A stretch of 64,000 nt of DNA. Origin: Gigaspora rosea (lineage: Eukaryota; Glomeromycota; Glomeromycetes; Diversisporales; Gigasporaceae). The notes beneath the pieces are model-generated. The model saw only the letters and a program-made list of their open reading frames with translations, did not search any database and was not told the origin of the DNA. Of this stretch, positions 10,421 to 23,220 are shown one piece after another. The translations under genes and the position numbers were made by a program. Positions within the stretch are counted from its first letter, which is position 1. Each line of letters opens with the position of its first letter. The DNA is taken from assembly GCA_003550325.1 (NCBI GenBank), contig QKWP01000513.1, forward strand, positions 1 through 64,000. The letters run 5' to 3'.

Positions 10421-11884
10421 AATATTTGATAGGAGGGAGTGAGTATTAAATTATATATTGATTTAATTTAAATGATTAATGCTAAATTTCTTTCTACAGT
10501 AAAATCTTATCATAAATTCACACTCAAATTCTGACCAAAATATGCATATAACACTCATATAACCTCTATAAATATGTTTTTTTTTGTTGTTCTCTAGGAT
10601 ACATTATTGAAGTTCGATCTCAAGTGCATGTAATTATACTTTACTGTATTAAATAATATAATTTATGTGTTAGCTGAAGCTGAGATCTTAAAATTTTTTA
10701 CTATTAAATTTTAAAACTCTTTGGGCCCTTATGTCAGGTTTTTTTAAAATTTAGGTTAAGATTTAGGGTAGTTTTACTAAAAAAGACTATAAGTGAATTT
10801 TAGTAAATATTATAGATTCAAATAGGGACCACCAATTTTAACTTTACCAATACATTTTATAATTAATTATTTATGCCAAATTTCTATTTGCAAATAATTA
10901 TAAAAAGAATATAAATATTGAATAATAAATTTGTACAATTAATTGTAATTAATTTTCTTTATAAAATATTCATAAAGTTTTATAAATTGCCTCATGAAGG
11001 CTAAAATTTGTTATATTATAAAAACAATTTAACATTAACAAAATTTTTAATGAGAATTTAATTTTCTCAATATAATTTATTATTAACAAAGTTATAACTT
11101 ATTATTTAAGTCTTATATTAAAATTTTTTTTGAGTTTCGTTGAATAAAATTGTTGATATATATATGCATTCCAAATATGAGACTAAAATATTCTATTTTG
11201 TTCATTTCAAAATACAATGTAATAGTACTATTACAGCATCAATTTGTATTCATTATTTAAATAAAATTCGTATTCAACAAATATTTGAATAAGCTTTTTT
11301 AAAGCAAACTCCAATAATTATAAATTTTTTAAATAGTTACTGTTCGAATAATCATAATTATTCAAATAATTCATATAGCATTCAAGAATACTACTAAAGA
11401 ACTTTTTTTTCAAGTTTAAAGGCCGGGTACTATGGCCAGGATTTTATTATGAGTTATAGGGACGTAATATTTATTACATGAATGAGGATACAACTAGCCA
11501 CACGTGCACTTTTGGTGCCTAATTTAAGTAGTCCGCCCGAAGGTTCTACACTAGCACTACTAATGAACATTATATGATTTTATAAGCAAAAGTACGTATC
11601 AATCTAAGTATTTGAAATAAGTAGTTATAATAATTTAGTGTGCAAGCATAAAAGAAAATTTATTAATTTGTAATTCGCAAGAAAAGAAAGACTATATATA
11701 ATAAAATCAGGAAAGATTACTTATTGTATTTAAAAATCAATATTGCAACAATGAATTTTTTACTATGCTAATCTCTTTTCTCTTATAAGTAAAGTTTGTA
11801 GAGGTAATATTTTTGGTCATAATGGTAGTAAAATCACTCAAGTTGGCTTAGTAGATCTATAGATGTTTTTAAAAAGCTGGTTAT
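10421..11884. other. AT-rich, no gene seen
   Basis: No gene or clear element. The segment just after 10420 would be the 3' untranslated region of the precursor gene. A GC-richer patch at 11420-11560 shows no open frame or inverted repeat. Confidence 0.5.
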
Positions 11885-11885
11885 A

Positions 11886-13598
11886 CAGTGGCCTACCATA
11901 ATATTGTGGACACTTTTGGAATTTTAATTTCTCAAAACCGGGTAAGTAAACGCTGCACGAAATTCATATCACGTGTTCGTTAGATCATAAGGCACAACAT
12001 ACTAAAATTTCATGTGATTTTATTTACTTGCGCAGAAATTATGCAAAAAAAACCCCGAACTTGGTTTTTTTATTATTGCGAAAACTTAAAATTTAAAATT
12101 TTTGTTTTTTACAATTTTTTTTTTTTTAACAAAAAAAAAAAAACTAACTATATTTTAATATTTTAGGGACCCTCCTCTGGCTTCAATGCAATCAACAACC
12201 CGATCAAGCATGCTGACGACCATCTGCTGACACAACTCGGGTGGGATCTCGCGCCACGATTTTTTGACGATCACATCCAACTCCTTGAGATTACCCGGCT
12301 TCGTTTTGCGACTTACGGACCTTTTCACTTCACTCCACAAATTCTCGATTGGGTTTAAGTCGGGCTCTGTGGGGGCCACTCCATTACACGTATTCGAGTT
12401 TCTTTAATAGCTTCCTTTGCTGGCTTAGCAAAGTGGGGTTTGGCATTATCTTGTTGAAAAATTGGACGACCACGATTCTCTTTTCCTGGAAAATTTTCTA
12501 CCGCGGGATGAACATACTTACGGAGAATTATAGCATGTAACTTTCCAGTTACAGACGACTTCAGAGGGACAAGAGGACCGACCCCGTACCAAGAAAAAAA
12601 AGCCCCAATACATACGGCCTGGACTACGCTTAACAGTGGGTCCCACACAATCCTGTTTCCATTTTTCATGCATTTCACGCCAGACAAGACCGCGAAACCC
12701 TTGGAAAATACGAACGGTAGTTTCATCAGACCATAGTACACGCTTGAAATTCTCTAAAGACCAACCTCTATGTTCAAGAGCCCAAGCTAACCTTTTTTCT
12801 GCATTCTCGGGCGAAATCAACGGTTTTGGAGTGGCGACACATGACATCAGGTTTGATTTGTGCAAAGCACGACGTATAGTACTCAAAGAAAATGTTTTTT
12901 CATTTTGAATGTTAAAAAGGTTTGTAATTTGTTTGAGATTTAGGCGGCGGTTACCGTTAACAACTAAACTCTTCAGGTTGTCCCGGTCGGTTTGAGCGAA
13001 ATCAGGAGGACGTCCAGTGCGTTTTTTTTTTTTTGCACCGCACAGGTGCCTGAGCCACGGTATTCATTTATTGTGTTCCACACGGCTGACTTTCCACAGC
13101 CAACAAAGGCCGCAATGGTACGAACGGAATCACCTCTTAAATGGCCATAAACTATGGCGCTTCTTTGTGCTTCGGTTAAGTCTTTCTTGCTTCCCATTAT
13201 TCGTGAAAAAAAAAATTATCTATTGTTTTGCCCAATTCTGCTAATCTGTATTAAATAAATATACCTTTTTTATTTTGCGTAACGTTGCATAGGTATCACG
13301 CGACGTTCTGGCGAAATTTGAGCCGATTTTAATAAAAATTAAATTTTTTATGAATTTTTTTTTAAAAAGGAAATTTTTTGAAAATTTTCAAAAATCGATT
13401 TTCGCAATAATTCGAAAATAGTAATTTGGCTTGTCTTGTGCATAACTCCTGCGCGAGTGAATAAAATCATGTGAAATTTTAGTATGTTGTGCCTTATGAT
13501 CTACCGAACACGTGATATGAATTTCGTGCAGCGTTTACTTACCCGGTTTTGAGCAATTAAAATTCCAAAAGTGTCCACAATATTATGGTAGGCCACTG
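11886..13598 (-). mobile_element. Tc1-family DNA transposon, copy 2 (inverted)
   Basis: A 1713-bp element with the same termini as copy 1 and TA at 11884-11885 and 13599-13600. It lies in the opposite direction to copy 1. Outside a few small indels and scattered substitutions the two copies read the same, so they diverged recently. Confidence 0.95.
12155..13197 (-). pseudogene. Tc1 transposase, frameshifted copy
   Basis: Same protein as in copy 1: helix-turn-helix start at 13197 and the DDE core read leftward to a stop at 12155-12157. Compared with copy 1 it has a 13-base A/T run at 13022-13034 where a multiple-of-three register would need 11, an extra base plus a G-to-T change in the T-run near 12593-12601, and one C missing near 12363 just before the third catalytic motif. 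It therefore cannot make enzyme, though its ends could still be mobilised by an active relative. Confidence 0.85.
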
Positions 13599-13600
13599 TA

Positions 13601-14235
13601 TACATTATAAAAAACTCTAAAGCTTTACTCTTAATTTAGCAAATTAAATATTATTTTACCTTATATTCGAAATAGCACTCATAGGCATAATTTTTTGCAA
13701 ATATGGTAATTATTGAAAGTAATTTGGATACTTATCGAAGTATGCATTTATCTTAAAATCAAAGAAAAATTAATCGATCATTTCAGGTATATTGAGAATT
13801 GAACTTGATTGAGAAAAAAACTTATCTTCCGAAGTATATAATGCCAAGCCTCTTTCAAACATATTTGCAAAGCAATAAGTTATATTAATTATGTATTAAT
13901 AGACAAAAAAATATTTGAATGTAATCTTGTACTGTTTTTTTTAAATAAATATAGTCTACTTTTTTAAAATCGTCTTTTTAAAATCTGTATCTTGAAAAGA
14001 ATATAATAACAGTTAGGATCAAATATAAGCTTATAATTTAAAGAAATTTACATACTCATATTTATTATATAACTAAGCAGATATCAAATATTATTGTAAT
14101 AATTCACAAATGGAAAAATGAGAACGTATTTCTGTATTTTTTATTCCAGTATTCTATAGTATTACATAGCATTTGGCAAACTTGCAACATAGAATTTGAT
14201 TGGTTGATTGTTATGTGATCACACATGATCTAAAT
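13601..14235. other. AT-rich, no gene seen
   Basis: No gene or element seen. Confidence 0.5.
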
Positions 14236-14345
14236 AGGCATGCCCTATAGGCATACTGGGCATGCCATGGTCCAAGGATGCCCATAAAGGCATGCCTGAT
14301 TTTTTTACTGTGCCTCAAACCCTACTCCTGAGAGTTAAACAAAAA
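14236..14345. repeat. fragment of the GGCATGCC repeat
   Basis: GGCATGCC-type palindromes are followed by CTGTGCCTCAAACCCTACTC, which resembles CTGTGCTTTGAACTCTACTC at about 4660-4679. It is a worn copy of the start of the 4600-5600 repeat. Confidence 0.45.
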
Positions 14346-16620
14346 AAGGTTGACCTTTATAAAAACTAGTAGATATCTGCTTCGTCTTTTACTAATAAAA
14401 ATTTTGTTTTTCGTTTGCTTAAAATTTTGGACAAGTGATCAATGAGAAGAGTTGTCTATAAATATTATTTTATTCTAGTAATAATTATTATTCTTAATAA
14501 ATTATAATTGTAGTAAAAAAAACTTATTATATCAAGAGGTTGAGTTTTGTTCAATTATTTTAGAGACAGGATTTATTTTTAAAAATTAGATTATCAAGTT
14601 TGTGTAATCTAACTTAAATACTAAAATTTAATTGGCTATATGTATTTAGAAAAACAGCTTTATATAGAAAATTTTTGAGAAAACATTTATTTGCAAAATT
14701 CTTTAAACTATTTGATTTAGAAGCATATTTTCCTACTAAAATAATTGGACAAAGTCAATATAAAAAAACTTTTATTAAGATCTTTATTCTAACTAGCTAT
14801 AATGACTCTCAAAAATCTAAACATATACTATACTCAATAACCACAGTGTAGTATACTCAAAATGATTCAAACAAAGAGCATAGATTTACATAATAGCTAT
14901 AAAGTATACCATTTTATCTGAATTTTTGAATCATATTATCTTTCTCACATTGCTTGAAAAATTAGTTCTGTGAAGTTTGTCATAAAAAATCTTTGACCAA
15001 CTTTAATATCATCTTAAAAAAGGTACCTCTATATAATAATTGTAAAGATATTTTATAATTGGTATATATATATACTTTTTTTATTATAAATTTGTTTATA
15101 TAGTCTATATAACAATCAATTCATTTTGTTAATTTTTGGGTCAATGTTAAGAAAGTTTTACAAAATAAGTATTACATAACATTTAGCACATAGTGCATTT
15201 TTATTCTAGCTTTGAGAAATAGTATCTGTCTTAATAAAATTTGGAGAATTGTACAAAAATTACCAAAAAATTTTAGCAAGCAAATTTGTTTGTTGGATGG
15301 TCTAAAGGATAAAATATGTATTTAGCTCTATAATTTATTATAGTCAAGACAAAAATATGCATTTAGAGAGGTATTGTATTTATATAAGTTGCATTTACAG
15401 AGGTTTGACTATATACATACCTATATATAATACTATATATACTATATAGTACAATACTAGAAAGGTATTATATGCATTAGCATTTTGACCTAAACAGGTA
15501 TTACTTGGATTACCTGCAGGTTGGAGATAATCTGGAGTAGAATTATAACCACCTAGATAGTCAATTCATGGGTTACCCATAAGTAAACTCATGGGTCACC
15601 TATTATAAAACTGCCAAACTGACCAGATTGTGGTCAATATAGCAGATATTTATAATTTCAAATTATACCTGTAGACTAATTAAGATTATAGATATTATAA
15701 CATGCAAGAATAGAAAAATAGAGTTTAATTCAGATTAGATATTTATAAGTTTATATTAAATGTAAATATAATGTGCATTAAACAAGCGTTTTGCAGAATT
15801 GAACTAAGACAATAAAGCTATAGTTTGATTTACTGCTTAGAGTTTCAAATAAACATATAGCTCAAATTATTGATATATATCAAATTTTTAGACTATTAGA
15901 AATTTATATTCTAAATATAATTTTTGAATCCATATCTATATCACTATACAGCTTGAGCTGAGATAACCAAGTAGATAATAGCTCTAATTAAGCTACCTGA
16001 GTTCATAAAGATTTACTATATATTTAGTATATAAATATAAAAAATATACTGTATATTAATATTGGTCTTAGTATTTTTTATAAACTTATTATTATAAATA
16101 TTTATATATCATTTTATTTATTTATTTGCATTAATTTAGTGCATGAACATAAAGAACATTAAAAACCTAAGTCTTTAAAATAAGTTATTCATGTCTAGTA
16201 TATATTAATTTAGTGCATAAGTATAAAAAATACTTATTAATATAAATATTTAAAGTAATTACTTCAGCTTTATTTATTATTTATAATTTACTTTGGATCT
16301 TGAATAATGAGTATTAAATTATCTAAGTTCATAATATTTATTATTTATATACATAAATTTAGTAGAGCAGGGGGACTTTAGTTTCTAATAATTTCTGGAA
16401 TCAAAATTATACAAGTATTTATTCAGCATAGTATTGTAAAACCAGAATTTTTTGGGTCTAAACAAATTTAAAAAAAAAATAACATTAATACAACATTTTA
16501 TTAATAAAAGAACTTTCTAGCAAAGCATCTTTTTGTTGAATCACAGTGAATCACACCAAATCATACAATAAAAGGTAGATATACTAAGAGTTGAAGCATT
16601 GTATACCAAATAGCAGAAGG
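14346..16620. other. AT-rich, decayed repeats only
   Basis: No gene. There are TA-rich simple sequence near 15420-15460, a short hairpin around CATGGGTTACCC/GGGTCACC at 15565-15602, CCTCTATA-like scraps of the pogo-like MITE family near 15025 and 15390, and short direct repeats of ATTAATTTAGTGCATAA at 16120-16260. Confidence 0.5.
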
Positions 16621-17295
16621 CAGTATTGTACATTTTCACTGTTCTAGTCTTTCTTTTGCTATGTTCCAATGTCCTAACCCCAAGTGTCCCAACTATGTCC
16701 CAAGTTTTAATAATTAATAAATTAATTTAAAAAATATATACTTATATATTTTTTAGTTTTGCTAAACCACACTATTGGCGTTCAATACCAGTATTGGAAA
16801 TTAGATATCTACCCCAGTATCACTATCAAAATTCAGCCCCACATGATCAGTACGAAAATTCTTTCAAGTTTGTTTATGTTAGGTTAGGGTTAGGGTGAGT
16901 GCTCAGTTAGGGTTTGGGTTTAGTTTATTATATAGTAAAATTGCTCAAGAAAAACTTTTTTATTTAAAAAAAGTGGTTTCTTATGCAAACTTTTGAAAAA
17001 TAAGCTTTTTTTGACAAAAAAGACATTTGTTTTGAATTTTTCTGATTGTGTTATGTTATACCAAATTATGACACATGATTTTCTGACCTACTTTTCAATG
17101 ATGTTCTGATCTAATTTCTGACACTGACATTGAATGCCAGTGGTGTGCTTTAGTTAAACTGATATGTTTTTAGAAGCTAATCACATTTTTAAAAAAATTA
17201 ATTTAGATTATCTTAAGTAATTTCAATTTATAAAATTGTTCCAAAATGCCCAAAAAGTTCTAACTTATGCCCCAACTGTCCCATGTACAACACTG
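16621..17295. mobile_element. hAT-like MITE interrupted by another MITE
   Basis: The ends CAGTATTGTACAT and ATGTACAACACTG are inverted repeats, with an imperfect 8-bp duplication (GCAGAAGG at 16613-16620, ACAGAAAG after 17295). The outer parts resemble the 251-bp element at 24304-24554 (shared TATGTCCCA, AATTTAAAAAATATATA and TTAGATTATCTTAA). A second inverted-repeat element occupies the middle. Confidence 0.6.
16762..17142. mobile_element. nested MITE with telomere-like core
   Basis: Inverted ends TAAACCACACTATTGGCGTT and AATGCCAGTGGTGTGCTTTA, 21 of 27 positions pairing by eye. The interior has GGTTAGGGTTAGGGTGAG and the string GTAAAATTGCTCAAG, both also seen at 33520-33570. It splits the hAT-like MITE around it. 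Confidence 0.55.
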
Positions 17296-17965
17296 ACAGA
17301 AAGTAATAAAATATATTGTATTGCTTAATTTGCAAACTTTAGCATCATTTTTTTAGTTTTTTTTTGTCTTTTTTTTTTGTTATCCAGATAATTACCTTGT
17401 TTATTTTATTTATATATTGTTATAAGATATTTGATTTATTTACCAGTACGATCACATGAAATGTGGAGGGATGGTTCCGCTCAACTTTTTGGTGCGCTAT
17501 ATTTTTTTCTATTTTGGAAGGTGCTATGTTTATCAAATATTTTTCTATTTTAGTAGGTATTGTGAAAATATCATACGTTACATGTAATTGCTTCATTGTG
17601 CATATGTGTGAAGAAATTGGCATTGTAGAAAATTACATATATACGTTATATATGTCAAAATTGTAATTATTACGACATTTGATCGTTTGCATCATATATG
17701 TTGCAATTTTTGAATAAATTGATTGATCAGCATTTATAGTACTAACTTTACACTGACTTATCGAAATTGATGACATAACATAATCGTGAAATTAAAACAT
17801 GAGAATCAAGAATACAGAAATGGCCAGTTATTCTTATTCACGTTTTCAGTTGTCACGCCGATATTTTACAAATTTTGGCTTTCGTTCGTTATGCGCGCTT
17901 TGTAAATATTAGATTGAAATACAATTAATAATAATATTAATGAGTCCATTGTATCTTGATTCCCT
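17296..17965. other. no gene seen
   Basis: Two overlapping opposite open frames at 17420-17666 are about 67 codons each and carry no recognisable domain. No repeat boundary found. Confidence 0.4.
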
Positions 17966-18588
17966 AAAGGCTAGTTACCCGCTAGCTCATTTTACCAACC
18001 CCATATTCCCAACAGAATGTTTACCTAAAGCATTTTTTGTTGACAGAATCTTTCCTCGACATACCATGTTTTCGACCTCTCCTTTCCTTGACAGGACATA
18101 TTTTCGAAAAGACATTTTACTGGCATGACATTTCAGAAAGAACATTTTTCTGACATGACATGTTTCTGACATCATTTTTCTGACAAGATCTTTCCCCGAT
18201 TAGAATTTCGTTTAAATAGGTAGAGTGATATATTCGTGTTCATCACATCACATTATTAAGCACTCAGCCTAAATTAGGGTTAGGGTTAGGGTTGATACTG
18301 CTAGTAAACAAATGACGTAGCTGCATGATTTCACGTGATATGATGATCACTGGGTTTGTCGTTCTTGTCAGAAAAAGTGCATTCAATAAAACTTAGTGTT
18401 GGAGAAAAGTCAAATTAGAAATATGTCATGTCAGATAAATGTCTTGTCGAAAATATGAGATTTCTAGGAAAAGGGATGTCGAAAACATGGTATGTCGAGA
18501 AAAGATTCTGTCAACAAAAAGTGCTGTAGGTGAAACACTCTGTCGGGGATATTAGGTCGATAAAATGAGCTGGCCGGTAACTAACTTT
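17966..18588. mobile_element. large foldback element with GTCGA repeats
   Basis: A long inverted repeat of about 620 bp. The left arm from 17966 (AAAGGCTAGTTACC, AGCTCATTTTACC, TTTTTGTTGACAGAATC) pairs with the right arm ending at 18588. Within each arm, short direct repeats such as TTTTCTGACATGACAT recur. The centre holds three TTAGGG units (18276-18294). No target duplication is clear. The small open frames here are by-products of the repeats. Confidence 0.75.
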
Positions 18589-18755
18589 CGAGTAATCATA
18601 CCAGAATCAATGAGTCACATACTGAGTACTGGTACTATTAAAATAATATAAGGTAGCTGTGCGATGTCATCGCGCAAAACCAGGTGCGGGAAAGTATCTA
18701 GATATTAAGTGGTTTAAAATTGTAAACCAGAATTATAATTAGTCAAACTTGGTAG

Positions 18756-19346
18756 TGTTATAGAAAAGGTTTTAATTTTGGTAGAAATTAGTTAAGAAAT
18801 TAGAACTAAATAAGGAAATTTTGTAATAACGGTATTTAGTAATAGTGATATGCAAAATTGATGTGCAATAACACTCAATGACGCTTAGTGACGCTTAATG
18901 ACGCTTAGCGACGCTTAACGACGCTTAGCGACGCTTAATGACGCTTAGTGGTGCTTAATGAACCTTAGCAACGCTTAATGACACTTAGCGATGCTTAGCT
19001 CAATAGATATATAACCCCACATTATTTCACTTAGTTTTAAACAGATCCAGACATTGTATTTTATCTTTACCTTTATATTTATTATCCTCCTCTCTTATTA
19101 TTAATAAACTCTTGGGATTTCTAAAGAACAGACACCTTGGAATAGCCCTCTTGTTAAATTAATAAACTGTATATTATCTCTTGTTGTTTTATACTAAACT
19201 GCCTCAGTGAAGTGTGTAGTTTCTTACAGACATAAAAGAAACTATACTTCCCTCTTGCACACCACTTCATGCCCAAAGTAAGGGATCTCAGGAGTCGTGT
19301 GATTGTTACTCTATCGGAATACAAGAAGGCTTCCAGTACTGTAACA
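18756..19346 (+). repeat. 5' LTR of the gypsy element
   Basis: 591 bp, beginning TGTTATAG and ending CTGTAACA. It contains a degenerate array of about 10-bp units (GACGCTTAGC, GACGCTTAAT) at about 18886-19000, then TATATAA at about 19008 as a likely promoter. Confidence 0.92.
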
Positions 19347-19348
19347 TT

Positions 19349-19366
19349 TGGTGCCTTCTGGCTGAA
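19349..19366 (+). other. primer binding site
   Basis: TGGTGCCTTCTGGCTG lies two bases after the 5' LTR. TGG is the complement of a tRNA CCA end. I do not assign the tRNA. Confidence 0.65.
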
Positions 19367-19399
19367 ACCTATTTAAATTATTGGATATTATTGGAAATT

Positions 19400-21770
19400 T
19401 TATTATTACTTTGGCAGAAATTTAATTATTTTTTTGGCTGTTACTAATTCTCTTGCTGTTTAATTGCACTCTTGTTATTTTCTTACAATTTATTTGAAAT
19501 TTTCTTTTTGTTGAATATTAACTACTTACTATATTTTGGAGATTAAATTTTGTTAACAACTAACTACTTACCTTTTATTTTGGAGATATTCTATTATTCT
19601 TTTATTAGTTTCCTTAAGACTTGGGAACTGCCTCCTCTATATGAATAGAGCATATGAACTATACTTAGAACAAATTGAAGTACACGAAAGAAGTCACCCT
19701 TCCTCACTTGCAGTAGACGTTTTACAAGCCTACCATTCTGATTTATCCTGTACCATCTGTTATCCTGTTGCTAATTTATTCTGTTCCTTTTGACGATTTT
19801 GGGGAACATATCGAGACAATTATTTTGCTACCCAATATTTACAAAAGACAAACGACTCTTACTGTGTTTTAGTTGCTACTACTGATTATAATACTGCTAG
19901 AGCTGCTGCTTGAGATATTGTTTTTAGTTGCTGCTATAATGACGACCTTTTAGACCCAAAAGAAGTTATTGCTGGTCTACTTCTTGCACATACCCCCTAT
20001 ACTCTTGCACCTATCTTACCTCTAAATTTTGAAGCTACCCTACTTGATCTTCATATCAAGAACCTCTTACCTTCTACACCTGCTTCAACTCAACTAAGGA
20101 CTGAAAACCTTCTATTTGATTTTCAAAATCAATAAGAAGAACTGAATTAAACTTTGACGTTTCTCTACCCAGATCTATATATACTTTAGGACCTGAACAG
20201 TTAGCTGACGCTGGTTCTTCCACTAATACTTATATACCAATCCCTCCAAGCCTTGCACTTCCTTCTTCACCTATCTCAGAAATTCCACATCATTATACTC
20301 GAGAAACTACTCCTCCTCCACGAAATTGATTTCTTCGTTATATACAACAAACCTTTTCTCCTGCTCGCACAACTGTTCCTCTACCTCCTACTGTAACAGA
20401 ATTTTACCCTACTGTTAATTTAGATATAAACGTCACCCCACGCCATACACCCCCACTACTTAATACACCTCCTCTTGACAACCAAAACTTAATTGATCCA
20501 CTTGATCATTATATTCAAAACCAAAACGTTACTATTGTCAGAGCTGACTCTCCTCCACAATTCGAGAAAATAAATTTACAACCTCTTGCTGAAGAATTAA
20601 TCCTATCTTACCTCCTAACCAACCAGAAAATCTAATGGGTGATCAAGCTTTACGAACTGCTGCACAAGCCATAACTGATCTTGCTAATGCCCTTGGCAAG
20701 GCTCTGAGAAAACTCTCATAACTGTTGCAGATTTTTATGGAGATGGAACCCAAAACCCTGCTGACTGGCTAAAGGAATTTAGAAGAGCCGCTACTGCTAA
20801 TAAATGGAGTGCTGAACGGAAACTTCAACTCGCTACTGTGTACCTTAAAGGAGTTGCTCTGGACTGGTACACTACTTTAAACACAGTACCCAATGCTTTC
20901 AATAATGATAGTGCCCAGGACTGAAGTTTCCAGCATCTTTTTAAGGCATGTTTCTATACTACTAAGCAAAAGGCTCTCTGGCAAAAACAGCTTTTTGATA
21001 TTAAGCAAGGGCCCACAGAGACTGTGTATGGATATGTCAACCGATTTCATACCTTACAAAAGAAAGTGGACCCGACTGAGGTTTTTCTAGCTGATTTTGT
21101 TAAGCAACTTTTTATTCAAGGTTTATGTCCTGAGTATGCAGTTAATGTTCAAGCTGCTATACCTAACACCTTGGACAATGCTATTTAAGTAGCCCTCCGC
21201 TGGGAAACTGAAAAATTAATGACTACCCCTAATACCAATACTGACCAACAACTTACGGACCAAATTGCTAAACTTAGTATCAATTTTAGCCCAGACAAAG
21301 ACTACACCTACCTCTTCTGTTAATTATGCTACTAACTGCGCTCAAACCCCTCAAATGAAAGAACCTCCTATCTGCTATTATTGTGGACGCACTGGACATT
21401 TTATTCGTGATTGTAATAGTAGAAAACAGGACCAACGACAAGGATCCAATTTTCGTCGTAATAATAATAACAATAACCAGAACAAAAATAACAACCAAAA
21501 TAGGGACCTAAATGGTTGCTCTTCTAACTGATATTCAAATAATAGAGACCGTTCTCGCAGTCGTAATAACTCTCGTCCTAGGAGCCAATCTAGGGATAAT
21601 AATTATAGAAACCGAAATGATGATAATTATAGCTCTTACCAAAACTCTTCTAATTGATCTCCTTCTCCTTATCATCGAAGTGTTAATTATCTTATACGAA
21701 ATCAGACTCAGGCACCCTCTCTTACTGCTAGCAAGTAGGAAACACTACTCAATAATCCATCTATCCGAGG
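19400..21770 (+). mobile_element. gag region of the gypsy element
   Basis: Capsid-like text (for example RTAAQAITDLANALGKAL near 20650-20705) is followed by a CCHC zinc knuckle CYYCGRTGHFIRDC at 21372-21413 and an Asn/Arg-rich tail. This is the usual RNA-binding end of a Ty3/gypsy Gag. Treated as a fossil; broken. Confidence 0.8.
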
Positions 21771-21774
21771 TGCC

Positions 21775-22315
21775 TTGGCTACTCACCTTTATGAGGAAGC
21801 CAAAAATGCCAATCTTGTTCAAACTCCTGCATGTACTACACCTATCAAATGTAATGTCTCTCTTCAGAATAAACTTTACCAAGCTATTATTAATAGTGGT
21901 GCTTCAATCAGCATAATTGCTTACAAGGCAGTCAAAGAACTTGGATTGACTATTGAAAAGGCCTCTAACAGCCTTATTGTTCCTGCAGTTGGAACTTCCA
22001 CCTGACCTTTAGGAATTATAAAAGACCTGCCAATTAGAATTGACCATATTACTATCCCTCTTACTTTGAAAGTAGTAGATACTACTTCTTACTCTCTTCT
22101 CTTAGGCAATAATTGGAATCAAAAAGTTGAAGCAAACTATAATTGGAAAAATGGCTGTTATACTTTTAAATGGGAAAACAAGAAACATACTATCCCTACT
22201 ACTTATGAAAGTAACCAACCTCTACCTAGTCAACCCACTGTAACTGTACCAGATGAATTAGACCTTTATGAACCAGAATACTTGTACCTCAGAGAAGCTT
22301 ATGCTTTTGATTGAG
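21775..22315 (+). mobile_element. retroviral-type aspartic protease region
   Basis: INSGASISIIAYKAVKELGL at 21888-21947 is in the position and form of the D-S/T-G-A protease active-site segment. A second conserved block, SYSLLLGNNW, is near 22090. Part of the broken gypsy element. Confidence 0.75.
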
Positions 22316-22379
22316 AAGACTCAGACCAATCTTTTTTACCAGAAGAAAATGAATGGACTACTTATCATTCCGCCATAAA

Positions 22380-23110
22380 AGCAGAAAAGCTCCTAAACAG
22401 CGTGTTTGTGGAAATTGTGGTTCTCCTGACCACCTCGTTGCCAATTGTCCTACCAACCAATATAACTGATGCCAAGAATTTGGCCACATCGCTATTAAAT
22501 GCCCTAAACAAGCCCCAAGATGTACTACCTGTCCTACTTGCAATGCCTCTAACCATCTATACAGAGACTACTCTAATAATATCTGCAGATGATGCAGTAC
22601 ATTAGGCCATATTGAAGCTTACTGTCCACTTGCCACTTGGAAAAGACAAAACTTGGTTTATCAGTGTGGATGCACTCTTGATCAAGTTGATAGTAATCAT
22701 CTACCTACCCATAGCCCTCACCGTATCCACCATTGTTGCCAATGTAAAGTTCCTAACAGACCAGAAGTTCTTAAACTCCTTGAAGAGAAACTTGTATGCC
22801 CAGAATTTCATAATAATTTCCACTGTGCTTTTGCCCAAGAAGATTCTAGAAGTATCCATTTCTTCACCCAAGGTGAAGGACGTGGAATGCTTGTTAAATG
22901 TAAAGTATGTGATAAGTCAGACACAAGATCTAGAATGTGTCAATTAGATAGTCTTCGAGAAGAATTGTGGTTTTGTGAATTGAAAACCTCTATGCATACA
23001 AGGCTAGCCAGGATATCCAGTATAATTCCAACTATAACCTCTGGACCTGAATTAAGCGTTATACTGAGTCAACAAAGAATGCTGGATATCAATATGAAAT
23101 GAACAGACCA
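22380..23110 (+). mobile_element. extra cysteine-rich zinc-knuckle region between protease and RT
   Basis: At least three C-x2-C-x4-H-x4-C-like blocks follow one another (CGNCGSPDHLVANC at about 22410-22450, FGHIAIKCP, LGHIEAYCP), then a further Cys/His-rich part with HCCQCKV and LVCPEF. A knuckle cluster in this place is not part of a standard Ty3/gypsy pol. It may be an acquired nucleic-acid-binding module. Confidence 0.65.
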
Positions 23111-23220
23111 GAATCTATCGACTTGCAAAGATCCTCTTGGATGAAAATGATCAGACCATCACCCAGGCTTTAGAACCTCTGATCTCTGACCGTATAACCC
23201 AACCCTAGAGCTATTAGGAA

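Noticed and set aside
17940-18175. Two overlapping 62-codon frames
   Set aside because: Both fall in the repeat-built left arm of the foldback element.
18276-18294. Nearby telomere
   Set aside because: Three TTAGGG units in the centre of a foldback element, and similar short runs in other MITEs, do not make a chromosome end.
18886-19000. CRISPR or coding repeat in the GACGCTTA array
   Set aside because: It lies in both LTRs of a retrotransposon and has no spacers or frame.
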